Notes: generated by a model not told the origin, from the sequence alone. 13,519 bases of DNA from Chrysochromulina tobinii (GCA_001275005.1 JWZX01002321.1:1-13519), one strand, 5' to 3'; counted from the first letter of the stretch, positions 1 through 9,160 are shown. A program made the numbers and translations.

Positions 1-33
1 CGGGCGGGGGCGACTCCGGGGGGGGCGACCCCG
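1..33 (+). other. Possible upstream coding continuation of the SecA-like gene
   Basis: The frame of the 34-4479 gene has no stop back to base 1. The stretch is a G-rich imperfect 15-bp doublet that would encode two copies of an Ala-Thr-Pro-Gly type motif. It is either 5' coding sequence of a partial gene or 5' UTR; the window cannot decide. Confidence 0.4.
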
Positions 34-3000
34 ATGAATGTCGACGTGGATGGCAATGAGCGGATCGTGCTCGCGCTGGCCTCTCTCTTCGTGGAGCAGC
101 CCGATCGGCTCACAGGGTTCCAGTGCCTCGTGCCGAGCATCTTTGAAACATACTTGGTCAAGGGGTCACCGCTCCGGGCAAGGCTTTGCAAGCAGCTCGT
201 CGAGGGCGGGATGGATGCGGCGACTGTGCAGAGGATCTCGGAGGATGACCGTCTCGTGGCTCAGCGCTTCTTTTGGTCGGCCCCTGGCCTGAAGCTCTTT
301 GGTGATCATCCCGACCTTCAAGACGAGGGGAAGCTCACCGCGCTGCTCACTGATGCCGTCCGACAGCAACCGGCGATCCTCTCAGCCTTCATGCTCTCCG
401 TTGCGGCCAGGGCGACGACCAGCGCGGCCAATGGCGCTACCAAGGCGCCCGTCTCCATCAAGACGGTGTGCAAGGTGGGAGTCATCGCGCTGTGCACAAA
501 CGTGCGGGAGCTCGGTATCGTGAAACACTCGATCAACCCACCCGTTCCCATCAACGAGGCGGTCGCTGTGCTGCTTGAGATTGCGTTGACTTCGGGAGAA
601 GCCTATGATGGCGTGCTCTGCGGCTGCGATGCCGACGACGACGCCACCACCGCGCTGCTGGATGCCTTCGCGGCGCATTACTTCCGCGTGAAGCTCGGGG
701 TTGCCGCTCGATCAAGGATGAGTCTCGAAAAGGAGAGCAGTGCAGACTCCTCCGCTGCCGACGACTCGTTTCGAAAGCTAAAGCACTCGGCGTCCGCACG
801 TCTGGACGAGGCGCTGCGCAGCCCACAGCTGGGCGCGACGGACCAACCACTCAAATCGACCTCGCCGCAATCATCCTCTCGCCGACGCCGCTCCCTCTCG
901 GCTGAGTCGGTGCTCTGGGAGCTCGATGGGCCGTTGATGAGCACGTGGCCTCGTGGGAATACCGACGGCCCGGAACAGTCGCTTCTCCAATCCCGGAGGC
1001 CGTCGAATGGGCATGCCGCACCGACCGACGCCCTCCCCACCTCCGAGGCCAGTGACGAAACGCGTCGTACCGAGCTCGAGAATTCGACCCCCAGTGTGGC
1101 GCCCAATACGGCGGCCAAGTCGCCTCGCCAGGCGTCGAGCTTGCCCTCCTCGCCGCAGCTCTACTCGACCCCGATCGAGTTTGACCTGCCGCAGGCGCCC
1201 TTGACACCAGCGGCAGGCTCCACCACCGAGCAGACCAGCGAAACTCCGGACAAGACGGCAGTGCTCGCCGACTCTCCCGACAAGACAGGCTCGACGGAGC
1301 TGCCGGAGGAGACCAAGCGCAACGAGCGGGTCGTCATGTGCCTTGCGACGCTGTTTGTAGCCAGGCCGGCGAAGCTCACCGCCTTCGCTCAGCTGGTTCC
1401 ACAGGTCTTTGACACGTACCTCGCGCTCGGCAGCGCGCCTCGCGCTGAGCTCAATAAGCTGCTGATGGAGAAGGCCTTCGATGAGAACCTCGAGAAGCTC
1501 TTTTCGGAGACTGACGAGCTGGTGAAGGCGCCCTTTTTCTGGCATGTGGACACGATGCGCCTGTGCACGAAGCAGTGCATCCAGAAGGAGTATCGCCTGC
1601 TCAACAGCGCCACGCTCCAGACCCAGGACGGCGTCAAGCTGCATCTCTACTCGCGGCTGCTCGCGCTCCTCCTCAAGCTGGCCGCGGCGGGCAGCGCCGA
1701 CGCAGTCGAGATCACGAGGCGTACTAAGGAGGTTCTTGACCAGTTTGAGCGCAATCCGGACCAGCAGCACTTTCTGCTCTCCATCTTCCTCACGTTGCAG
1801 GCGCGCGTCGACACGTGCATCGAGGACTTTGCGGACTTCCCGCTGCCCGTGCTCTCCGAGGTCGCGGCCAACGGCGTGCACACGATCGCGTCGGTGCGGG
1901 CGCCCGGCATGGAGCTCTGTGAGAAGGCGATGACCACGCTCCTCGAAGGGTACGTGACGAATAAGAAGCCCGCCGACTGGAAGGATCTCTTCAGGGAAGC
2001 GACCAACGTGGCTTTTATGGTCAAGTACATGTTCCGCGAGAGTGTGACGCTTGCCAAGACCATCTTCACCTTCATCGCCGACGACAAGAACCAGTACAAG
2101 AAGCTACCCCAGGCGGCCGAGGCGCAGGCGACCATCAAGAAGCTCGTGAGCACGACGCTCCAGGCGTACGGCAACGTGGGCCTGTACGACCCGGCGCAGC
2201 TCGCGACGATCGACTTCCTCAACCACCCCGAGGAGCTCGTCGCGCTGGTACAGGCTGGCAAGGAGTTGAATGCGAATCAGCCCGATATGCTCCTGCTCGC
2301 GGACATTGCAACCAACTGGATGCGTTACATGATCGACCGGGGCTTCCCGCCACTCACGCCGCATCACACGCAGTCCTTTGTGGTCCTGATGATGGCGCGC
2401 TTCTTCGGCGACGTCGTCAAGCCACCCTCCCCCGCAGAGAGCAGCGAAGGGGCGCTGCTCCCCTACAAGAGCAGCAGCTGGTCGACGAAGATCATGGGCG
2501 AGAAATCGAAGCTCAATGCCAAGACTTTCATTGCCCAGATGGCCACTGGCGAAGGCAAGTCCATTGTGATTGCGATGCTCGCCGTGTTCATGGTCAAGCA
2601 ATTCGGGATGAAGGTGCATGTGCTCGAGAACAACGAAGGCCTCCTGCTGCGCGACTACGCGACGAATGCGCCCTTTTACGACCGCTTTGGCATCAAGTCG
2701 GGCAAGGATCTCTCGGACCCCGACACGCAGGTACTGCCTCTAACTGCCTCTAATTGCCTCTAATTGCCTCTGATTGCCTCTAATTGCCTCTAATTGCCTC
2801 TGATTGCCTCTGATTGCCTCTGATTGCCTTTAATTGCCTCTAATTGCCTCTAATTGCCTCTGATTGCCTCTGATTGCCTCTAATTGCCTCTAATTGCCTC
2901 TGATTGCCTCTGATTGCCTCTAAGGATCTCTCGGACCCCGACACGCAGATCTGCTACTGCCTCAAGGCGCCCATCAACAAGCAATTCTTGCGCAACATGA

Positions 3001-4479
3001 TGGAGGGCAAGCTCGTGCTGGACCGCACGGTGCTCATCGTGGATGAGGTCGACGATCTGATCGTCAATGAGCGTCCGAATGCCCACTACGTGAAGCCCGA
3101 TAGGGAATACACTCCGAGCATGATCAAATGCCTCGCGGCGCTCAAAGCGGGCAAAGGGATGCCTGCAGGCGTGGACGAGAGCCTCTGGCATCGTGCGGTC
3201 CAGGACATGGAGACAGCCCACACCAAGCAAGAGGGCGTGCACTACCGCATTATCACCAATGAGAAGAACCAGGCCACGTGCGTCCAGTTGGACGCCTCAG
3301 GCCAGGTGCCCAAGGTCACACTCACCTCCCCATGGCTCAAGGCCCTGAACTACGTCCGGTGCGGTATCGAACCATCCGCCGAGTCTCACTATGCGTGCGT
3401 GTGCACTCCGTACGTCTTCAACCGGTACGCGGCCATCTTTGGGTTGACTGGCGCATGCATGTGCTCACCACGGCGCCTCTTCTCCCCACAGGTACGCTGC
3501 CATCTTTGGGTTGACTGGCTCAGTCGGGGGCAAGGCCGAGCTTGCCTACCTGACCAAGACGTACAACGCGGTCAAGTTCAATGTGCCCCGCTTCCTGGAC
3601 ACATGCACCAGTACGCCGCAGAAAGTGCTCACCAACCATGGGGTGGAGCTGCTCAAGAACGCCAAGGAGCAGACGGCGCGCGTCGTCGAGCTGTGCGCCC
3701 AGTACTTTCGTAAAGTGCCTGTGCTCGTCATCTGCTCCTCGGCCGAGGAGCTCAGCAGGATGCATTCGGCCATCTCAGACGCTCAGGGGGCTCTGGGAGA
3801 AGAGTTTGCGAACGAGGTGCAGCGCTTCTCGATGTTCGACGCGCGGGGCGTCTCGCTCCGCAATGAATGGCAGACGATCATTGACGACGCAACCAAGCGG
3901 CTCGGCACCACCGATGACAATCGCTGCCGTATCACCGTGACCGATAAGTTCGGCGGCCGAGGGCACGACTTCCAGGTGGTCGACAAGCAGGCGAATGAGA
4001 ATGGCGGCATGCTCGTGATTGCCACCTCCGTCCCGGATGAGCGTGAGTGGATCCAATGGAAAGGGCGCACGGCTCGCCAAGACCGCCCGGGCCAGTTTTA
4101 CGTCATCCTCGCTCAAGATAGCAAGGTCTTCACCAACAATAAGGAGCTCTTGAACAAAGTGAAGAAGGCGAAGCATGAGAGCGGCGATCTCAAAGGGCAA
4201 CCCGACCACGACGCGCGCATCGAGGTGCTGCTCGACGCGGCCGACGAAGGCATCGGCAGCAAGCTCAAGGAGTATGGGGGCGAGCAGGCCACAGGCGAGA
4301 AGCTCAACGCCGTGAGTGAGGCGCACTTCAAGCGGGACCCTCGTTCGTTTGATGATCCCTGGCCCAATGGCTCCGAGAGCGACCGCGCTCTACGAGGCTT
4401 CCTTATGTCGAACCACGACGCACCGCCCGATGTGATTGTGGAGCGGGCAAGGGAGCGGCTCGCCATCGACCTGCGCTGA
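34..4479 (+). CDS. SecA-like DEAD ATPase/helicase, three exons: 34..2730, 2949..3424, 3492..4479
   Basis: The spliced frame is 4161 nt (1386 aa plus stop). Seen: SecA-type motifs in order. These are Walker A MATGEGKS (residues 836-843), Walker B/DEAD-like VDEVDD (930-935), the motif-III-like GLTGS just after intron 2, motif V FGGRGHDF (1211-1218) and motif VI WKGRTARQ (1247-1254). Bacterial SecA has TGEGKT, VDEVDS, MTGT, AGRGTD and GRSGRQ at these places. The stretch between motifs II and III (about 125 aa) stands where SecA has its preprotein cross-linking domain. The N-terminal 800 residues are not SecA-like. They hold a diverged duplicated module (about 8-95 and 430-515), a Ser/Pro/Thr-rich linker (about 240-420) and a helical region. 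The two introns are phase 0 and phase 2, and splicing joins the motifs in one frame. No transit peptide is seen, so a role in plastid protein export is not supported. An ATP-driven translocase or remodeller is inferred. The frame is open to base 1, so the true start may lie upstream. Confidence 0.88.
2731..2920 (+). repeat. 10-bp minisatellite, 19 units, inside intron 1
   Basis: There are nineteen contiguous 10-bp units, mainly TAATTGCCTC and TGATTGCCTC. The first units form a gradient: GTACTGCCTC, TAACTGCCTC, TAATTGCCTC. The nine bases TACTGCCTC of the first unit (2732-2740) also occur in exon 2 at 2955-2963, so the array looks seeded from local coding sequence. One unit ends in CTT. Almost every unit junction makes CTAAY or CTGAT. 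Confidence 0.97.
2731..2948 (+). other. Intron 1 of the SecA-like gene (218 bp, phase 0) flanked by a 27-bp direct repeat
   Basis: The donor is CGCAG|GTACTG at 2730/2731 and the acceptor is CGCAG|ATCTGC at 2948/2949. Removal joins DPDTQ to ICYCLK and restores the SecA frame. Retention meets a TAA at 2761. The last 27 bases of exon 1 (2704-2730) are repeated exactly as the last 27 bases of the intron (2922-2948), so the 218-bp offset equals the intron length. The acceptor is therefore a copy of the exon end. There is no strong polypyrimidine tract. A CTGAT match about 35 nt upstream of the acceptor could serve as branch point. Confidence 0.85.
3425..3491 (+). other. Intron 2 of the SecA-like gene (67 bp, phase 2) made by a tandem duplication
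   Basis: The donor is AACCG|GTACGC and the acceptor is CTCCCCACAG|GTACGC, preceded by a good pyrimidine tract. Splicing gives NRYAAIFGLTGSV across the SecA motif III region. The first 28 bases of the intron are a copy of the first 28 bases of exon 3. In total 3424-3452 and 3491-3519 match at 28 of 29 positions, at an offset of 67, which is exactly the intron length. Confidence 0.87.
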
Positions 4480-5074
4480 GCATGGCCATGGGCGAGTGAA
4501 AGTGCTGCGAGCGTGCTATGAGAGCGAAACACGGATGCGGAGGCCGATCGCCGCAGGCAGCGAATCAGCGAATCGCTGCGCCTGTGAGAATCATTGATTC
4601 GTGCCACAGCGTAGGGCAGCTCGTGGGCGCCGTCGTGAGCACTGTCGTGAGCGTCACGGAGCTCGGGAGGGGTGTGGGGATGAGGTGGAGTGAAGCATGC
4701 CCATGCTAGCAGCTGCGGCACACCTCTGTTGTGTTTGCCTTTGGTCCGGTTTCCGCATTCCCGGACCGAGTCCTGTGTATGTGCTAACGTGTGTGCGCGC
4801 GGCTGGAACGCGATGGCCGGGAATGCGACATCATGGTCCGCAAGATCATGTAATCCATATAATGAGAATAGGGTAGCAATTCGATCGGATTGAAGTTGTT
4901 CACGGCTGCCGGACGTACGGACAAGCCGAACAGACTTCAACAGTTTCGATTGTTCTCCTCATCAAGGCAAAGCGCTCCTTTCTCGCGCCTTCACTCTCCG
5001 CGCACTGTCCTCACTCACACACATCTCGGCTACGCCGTCGAGGTGGCCGTCGGCAGCGACAACACGAGCACATC
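4480..5074. other. Intergenic region between SecA-like and WD40 genes
   Basis: Both neighbours run left to right, so this holds the 3' flank of one and the promoter/5' UTR of the other. I see no convincing ORF, no AATAAA and no RNA gene. Small items: an 8-bp doublet AGCGAATC at 4559-4574, an inverted repeat GAATCA-T-TGATTC at 4588-4600, and a TATA-like CATATAATG at 4856-4864, too far from the ATG to call a promoter with confidence. Confidence 0.6.
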
Positions 5075-6355
5075 ATGGAGACGTGCGTCCCGACATCTAC
5101 GGCATCTGTCACGATTCGCAAGGAAACGCGCCTCGACGGCCACCGAGAACGCGTGTTCGATCTGAGCTGGTCGCCCACCGGTCCTTGTCGACTTGCTTCC
5201 GTCGGGCAAACGTGCGGGATCGTGTGGAGCCTTGGCGTGGATGGCAGCGTGACATCAAGAACACGTCTGCCCGGCTCTGAGCTCATGCGCGTGTGCTGGC
5301 ACCCAGATGGAGACAAGGTGCTGACCGGCAGCTCGGAAGGCAAGATCAGCATCTGTGACGCTGCAGACGGCTCCATGCTCTCGGCTCTGCAGGCTTCCAC
5401 GGACCACGAGGTGTATGGGCTTGCGATGCTGTCGCGCGACGGCCTCCTCGCAGCCGGAGCCGGTGAACACGTGCAGCTGTGGGACCTGAATCGCGAGACC
5501 AAGTTCGCTCAGGCTGAGCTCGCAATGGACGCGGAGAATGGCGTCATCTTTGGCGGCCCCGATCGCAACCCAGAAAGGAAGGCGTTCCTCTTCAGCCTCG
5601 CCGCGCGTGGGCGTGCTCTCTGCGCGGCGCTCTCGGATGGCACCGTCCGGTTGCTAGACTCTCAGACGCTGCAGCACATTCAGACGCTCGATGAGCACGC
5701 GCGGCGCGGCAGTGCGGTCTTCAGCGTCGCGATCTCGCCAACGGCCCCACAACTGGCCACGTCAGACGCCAAGGGCCACGTGTTGCTGTGGGATCTGAGG
5801 CATGTGGGCAAGGGTCCGATGGCGGAGAGGACGCACCCCTCGGCAGTACACTCACTCGCCTTTGTGAGCGGCTTGTGTCCCGCGTCGTCCGCGGAGATGC
5901 TCGTCACTGGAGGCGCTGACCGGCGGCTCCGTGTGCTCGAGACGCGGACAGCTGCACTCGCATGTGAGGGCTCGGCCGCCGTGGCCAGTGCGCTGCTGTG
6001 CATGGCGCCGACGGTGGCCGCCGACGAGGCTGGCGCGCCCACGCCGCGCCTTGCCACCGGCGGCGGGAGTGGCGGTCTGGTGAGCGACGCTGGCGTGACC
6101 CTCTGGCGAGTGACAGGGCCAAAGACGAATGAGAGCGTGGCTGAGCCTAGCTCCTCGCCTGGGGTCGCGGTCTCGTTCTCGTCGCCGGGCGTCGCGAGCC
6201 AGACCCAGACCCAGCACGCTGGCGAGGACGAGTGTGAGGGCGCGGCGGGCGCGGGCAGTGGGCATAGCGAGACAGGGCGAATCGCAGAGAAGCGAAGGCG
6301 CCGCAACGTCGACGAGGCCGATGAGGAGATTGTTTGCGGGGTTTGCTCGAGCTAG
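5075..6355 (+). CDS. WD40-repeat beta-propeller protein, 426 aa, single exon
   Basis: About seven WD40-type blades are visible, with typical GH/WD ends: residues 21-53 (DGH...VWSL), 66-98, 109-139 (VQLWDL), 171-196 (VRLLDS), 213-242 (VLLWDL), 255-290 (LRVLET) and 304-346 (VTLWRV). Such propellers are scaffolds for protein assemblies and have no catalytic residues. The tail (about 350-426) is Ser/Glu/Gly-rich and disordered. It contains a basic cluster EKRRRRN followed by an acidic stretch, so nuclear localisation is possible but not shown. The start is chosen at an ATG in a good Kozak context (A at -3, G at +4), with the first blade beginning 20 residues later. No intron is needed. I cannot assign it to a named WD40 subfamily, so the partner and pathway are unknown. 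Confidence 0.87.
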   Translation: METCVPTSTASVTIRKETRLDGHRERVFDLSWSPTGPCRLASVGQTCGIVWSLGVDGSVTSRTRLPGSELMRVCWHPDGDKVLTGSSEGKISICDAADGSMLSALQASTDHEVYGLAMLSRDGLLAAGAGEHVQLWDLNRETKFAQAELAMDAENGVIFGGPDRNPERKAFLFSLAARGRALCAALSDGTVRLLDSQTLQHIQTLDEHARRGSAVFSVAISPTAPQLATSDAKGHVLLWDLRHVGKGPMAERTHPSAVHSLAFVSGLCPASSAEMLVTGGADRRLRVLETRTAALACEGSAAVASALLCMAPTVAADEAGAPTPRLATGGGSGGLVSDAGVTLWRVTGPKTNESVAEPSSSPGVAVSFSSPGVASQTQTQHAGEDECEGAAGAGSGHSETGRIAEKRRRRNVDEADEEIVCGVCSS

Positions 6356-6822
6356 CAGCGGCATAGAGGAGGGCGGGGTGGCAGTTGAGTGGCCTCTTTC
6401 TTCTGGGTAGAGCTGCGGCTCCGCCCTCGCGTTGTAGGGCGCGGGGGGGGGGTCGGGGTTGGAGTCAGAGATAGAACGGTCCATGGCCAAGCTGTACGCA
6501 CCGCCGGTACGTGCACCGCGGGGCGGTCCCCGGTCGCACGTTGGGTGTGGCTGGTGCTGCGCTGTGTGCGGTGGATATGTGCGCGTTCCCGGCGTCCGTG
6601 GCGCGTATGTGGACTCTCGACTCGGCAGACGTGAGAGCGCCGTACTGAGCGCTATCCGGGTCCGTCGGATAGTGATTGCGGGGTTTGGATTAGGCAGACT
6701 TCAGACTGAATTCAACTGACCTGAACTATAGTACGGGAGAGTCTATTGCTTCACCCTGCTTCACCCTAAACCACTTCGTAACGCCGTCACGCGTCTTCAC
6801 GCGTCAGTCCTGATGCGGAATG
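6356..6822. other. Convergent intergenic region between WD40 and ankyrin genes
   Basis: The two genes converge here, so this holds both 3' flanks. No supported gene is seen; short plus-strand frames have no recognisable domain. The region contains a G-rich run at about 6441-6458 and two adjacent imperfect 10-bp tandem doublets: TGCTTCACCC at 6747-6766 and TCACGCGTC(T/A) at 6787-6806. A single CCCTAAA is present but is not a telomeric array. Confidence 0.6.
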
Positions 6823-7662
6823 CTACAGCTCTATTTCGCCATCGGGCAGCGCCATGCCCTGCCACAGCTCGTATTGTTGGAAGACTTTGAGGACACCAAA
6901 AGCGCGCAGGCGCAACGCGAGCTGGCGGGCACTCTCGCCGCGACCATCCAGACCCGACGGGCGTGAGTGCGATGCGCCTGCTGCAACGAGTGCCATCGCG
7001 CCGGCCGCGAGGCCGTTTGTGGCACATCGCTGCAGCGCTGTGTATCCCCAAGTATCCAGAGCGTCGAGATCGGCACCGTGTCGAGCGTCGATGAGCCGCT
7101 GCATCGACTGCTGCCCGACGCGGCTCATCGCGCACACGTGCAGCGGCGTGGCGCCTCCTGTGCTAATCTCGAAGGCCATCTCCGGAGCGGCTTCGAGCGC
7201 GGCTTCGACCTCGAGCGGCCCCTTTCGAATGGCCTGCGACAGTTCCGTATAGCCTCCGCCGGCGTAGACGGGGCCGGGTAGCGAGTTGTGCTCTTGGAAC
7301 TGCTTGCCGATGATGATACCTCCACGAGCGTCGCGCTGCACGCGCCCGCCGTAGATGCCAGGCCCAACCGAGTCCGACTCGGCTTCAAGCCCTTCAAGAC
7401 TCATCGAAGACCTGGCGCCGCGCCGGCAACGGCGCAGGCTTGTGACCTCGTCGCTGAACTCTATGGGCCGTTTTGCGATTCCTGGATCATCGTTAAGCGC
7501 TTCAATTGCAGCATGATCGCAAGCAAGATCCGCCTCTGTGAAGACAGCGAGCACTTTGGCGTGCGCGCCGTTGAGCTTCGGTACTAGGTGATGCTTGAAG
7601 CATTGCGGTGTTGTACGTAACGCAGCAGCAGCGGCGGCAGCAGCCGCAAGAAGAACGCTCAT
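6823..7662 (-). CDS. Ankyrin-repeat protein with hydrophobic poly-Ala N-terminus, 279 aa
   Basis: Ankyrin repeats are seen at about 170-203 (GATPLHVCAMS...), 205-235 (WGYTALQRCATNG...) and, weaker, 242-263. They follow a Gly-rich segment (about 98-138) with GPGIYGGRVQRDARGG and GPVYAGGGY that looks like a conserved lead-in. Ankyrin repeats bind proteins and have no enzymatic activity. The N-terminus is MSVLL, then nine Ala and Leu: a possible signal or organelle-targeting peptide, though a compositional alanine expansion is equally possible. The ATG at 7662 is the first in frame. The stretch around residues 70-95 is Arg/Ser-rich and could hide a small in-frame intron; no clear splice signals were resolved. 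The binding partner is unknown. The 3' end converges on the WD40 gene. Confidence 0.8.
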   Translation of the reverse strand: MSVLLAAAAAAAAALRTTPQCFKHHLVPKLNGAHAKVLAVFTEADLACDHAAIEALNDDPGIAKRPIEFSDEVTSLRRCRRGARSSMSLEGLEAESDSVGPGIYGGRVQRDARGGIIIGKQFQEHNSLPGPVYAGGGYTELSQAIRKGPLEVEAALEAAPEMAFEISTGGATPLHVCAMSRVGQQSMQRLIDARHGADLDALDTWGYTALQRCATNGLAAGAMALVAAGASHSRPSGLDGRGESARQLALRLRAFGVLKVFQQYELWQGMALPDGEIEL

Positions 7663-7870
7663 CTGGCCTTCAACATCTTCACGGGCGGGCGGTGCTCAAC
7701 ACAGCGTATGTGTGAAGTGTAATGCGTCTGTACCGGTGTGATTTCTGACACACAGAACACACAGGGCGCTGTGTTGCTTCTTTAAGCAATGCAACGCCAA
7801 CCCCAACCAAGCTTGCTTGCTTGCTTGCTTGCCAACCCCCGAGACCCTAGAGCTCTCAGCGCGGTCACGG
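7663..7870. other. Spacer between ankyrin and nitroreductase genes
   Basis: Both flanking genes read right to left, so this 208-bp spacer is the 3' flank of the nitroreductase gene and the promoter/5' UTR of the ankyrin gene. Apart from one tetranucleotide microsatellite, nothing recognisable is seen. Confidence 0.55.
7811..7831. repeat. (GCTT)5 microsatellite
   Basis: Five perfect tandem GCTT units followed by G, within the spacer upstream of the ankyrin gene. Confidence 0.95.
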
Positions 7871-8761
7871 TCACTCGTGCCTGCTGAGGACCTCGGCGAG
7901 GGACAACCGCTTCTTCGGCGGCAGCGGAGGCACGCCTGCAGCCGCTCCAAACCAGATGGTACCCACCACGTACTCGTTACTCGGCAGCCCGGCCGCGTCG
8001 CCAAAGCGCGGATCGAAGTTAACTTTCCCTGTAGTCCACTTCGTGCCAAGCCCATCAGCATGCAATGACAGGCACAGATTCTGGATGGCGCAGCAGGTGG
8101 CGGCGTAGTCTTCACGTGCCTCGCCAGCAGGCTCGTCGAGGTGCCCGGCACGGCCGTCTGTACTCGTCGTAGACACACAAGTGACCACGAGCCACCCGGG
8201 AATTTCAAGCCATCTCTTCAACTTCTTCTCACCCTCACTGGCACCCTTCTCGAACGTCACTAGCTCGGCGTTGAGCTCGCAGACGCGCTGGACAGTCTTC
8301 GGGCCCAGTAAGTGGAATCGCCACTGCAGGCCTCGCAGAGAAAGAGCACCGCAGTCTTCTCAGTGGTTGCGGTCGTGTGCGGACGCGCGAGCGAGTGCTT
8401 GCGATGAGCGCATGTACGCAGGGCAGCAGGGAGATCATGATGCACTGAGGTTGGGAGACTGGAGCGGGCGACGCACCGGCTCCGTTCGCTTGTGGTTGGG
8501 AGCATACGTAGCCGCCTCCACTGCTCGTAGCAAGGAAGACTCCCAATCAGCGGGAAGCTCAGGAGCAAAGTCATTGACAGTGCGCCTAGAGAGGAGGGCA
8601 TCGTGGACAGCCACCGAGGCGTAGCCCAGCCCTGGGACCGTCGACCACACGAACCCGGACGGCGGCATTGCCACCATCGCCGCGTGGCAAGTCGCTATGA
8701 AGGCAAGCATGTGAAGCATCGACAGCAGACCGAGGGCGTGCTTGGCGGGAGACAAATCCAC
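7871..8761 (-). CDS. Nitroreductase-family (FMN) protein, two exons: complement(7871..8323, 8477..8761)
   Basis: The spliced protein is 245 aa. Exon 1 carries the nitroreductase start motif DALLSRRTVNDF (about 54-65) and ends at EP. Exon 2 starts WRFHLLGPKT, so splicing recreates the family's hallmark EPWRF. The C-terminal half has DYAATCCAIQNLCLSLHADG and then GLGTKW, FDPRF and VVGTIWFG, matching the FMN/dimer core of the YdjA-like branch. Members use NAD(P)H and FMN to reduce nitro compounds, quinones or related substrates; the substrate here is unknown. The N-terminal 50 residues are extra, with a hydrophobic stretch (about 9-28), possibly a signal or transit peptide. Neither exon alone is a full domain. 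A downstream start, such as Met-29 or Met-32, cannot be excluded. Confidence 0.87.
8324..8476 (-). other. Intron of the nitroreductase gene (153 bp, phase 0)
   Basis: On the minus strand the donor is GAGCCG|GTGCGT and the acceptor is GCCTGCAG|TGGCGA, after a pyrimidine-rich run containing CTCTTTCTCTG. Removal joins EP to WRFHLL. An unspliced read-through ends at a stop in exon 1's frame. The intron has a candidate branch site (CACTGAG) and, unlike three other introns here, no exon duplication. Confidence 0.87.
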
Positions 8762-9160
8762 TCCAGGCCCCCAGCTCCACGACGGCGGGCTTCCTCACCG
8801 GCCACCAACGCAAACCAGGTCGCACGAGGCGAAGTCCATTCACACGTCAAGTTTTCGAGTTACCGTAAACGGTCGACTCAAGTCGACTCCAGGCGCCCGG
8901 CCTGCCGGTGCCGTCGGTGACGGTGTACTGTATGACGTAACCGTCAGAGCTCTTCACAGAGCTCAGACCTGTGTGTACCTTCGAAAAACTCAGGGGTTGG
9001 GCGGTTGCCTCGCTTGGAGAACACCGCTCAGGCTCCACGCACGCGCGCGCGAGAGTCAGAGAGAGAGAGGACCGCTCGCGTCTCGTCTCTCGCCGCCCGT
9101 CCCCGTGCCACAAGTCGGCAGGCCTCGCACGCGCGCCGCAGCACGCCGCTCGCCTCTCAC
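8762..9160. other. Intergenic region between DOT1-like and nitroreductase genes
   Basis: Both neighbours read right to left. The region holds an alternating CG run passing into a GA run at about 9040-9070, and an inverted repeat GTCGACT-CA-AGTCGAC at 8872-8887. A minus-strand frame ending at 8847 encodes a Tyr/Thr/Gly-rich stretch with no domain I recognise. No supported gene. Confidence 0.55.

Noticed and set aside
871-1881. 336-aa minus-strand open frame
   Set aside because: It is antisense to the SecA-like coding exon, Arg/Leu/Gly-rich, with no domain. It is a shadow of GC-rich codon use.
2731-2920. CRISPR-like array
   Set aside because: The units are 10 bp and directly contiguous with no spacers, and the stretch lies inside a eukaryotic intron. 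It is a minisatellite.
2704-2948. Transposon insertion with 27-bp target-site duplications
   Set aside because: There is no ORF and no terminal inverted repeat between the copies, and the filler derives from neighbouring exon sequence. Tandem duplication plus repeat growth explains it better.
6459-6719. 86-aa plus-strand frame after the WD40 gene
   Set aside because: No recognisable domain, basic shadow-like composition, and it lies in the 3' flank of two convergent genes.
6763-6770. Telomere-type CCCTAAA
   Set aside because: A single copy within a doublet region; no array.
9040-9070. CG then GA dinucleotide runs as a promoter element
   Set aside because: A simple low-complexity tract; no support for function beyond its position in a spacer.
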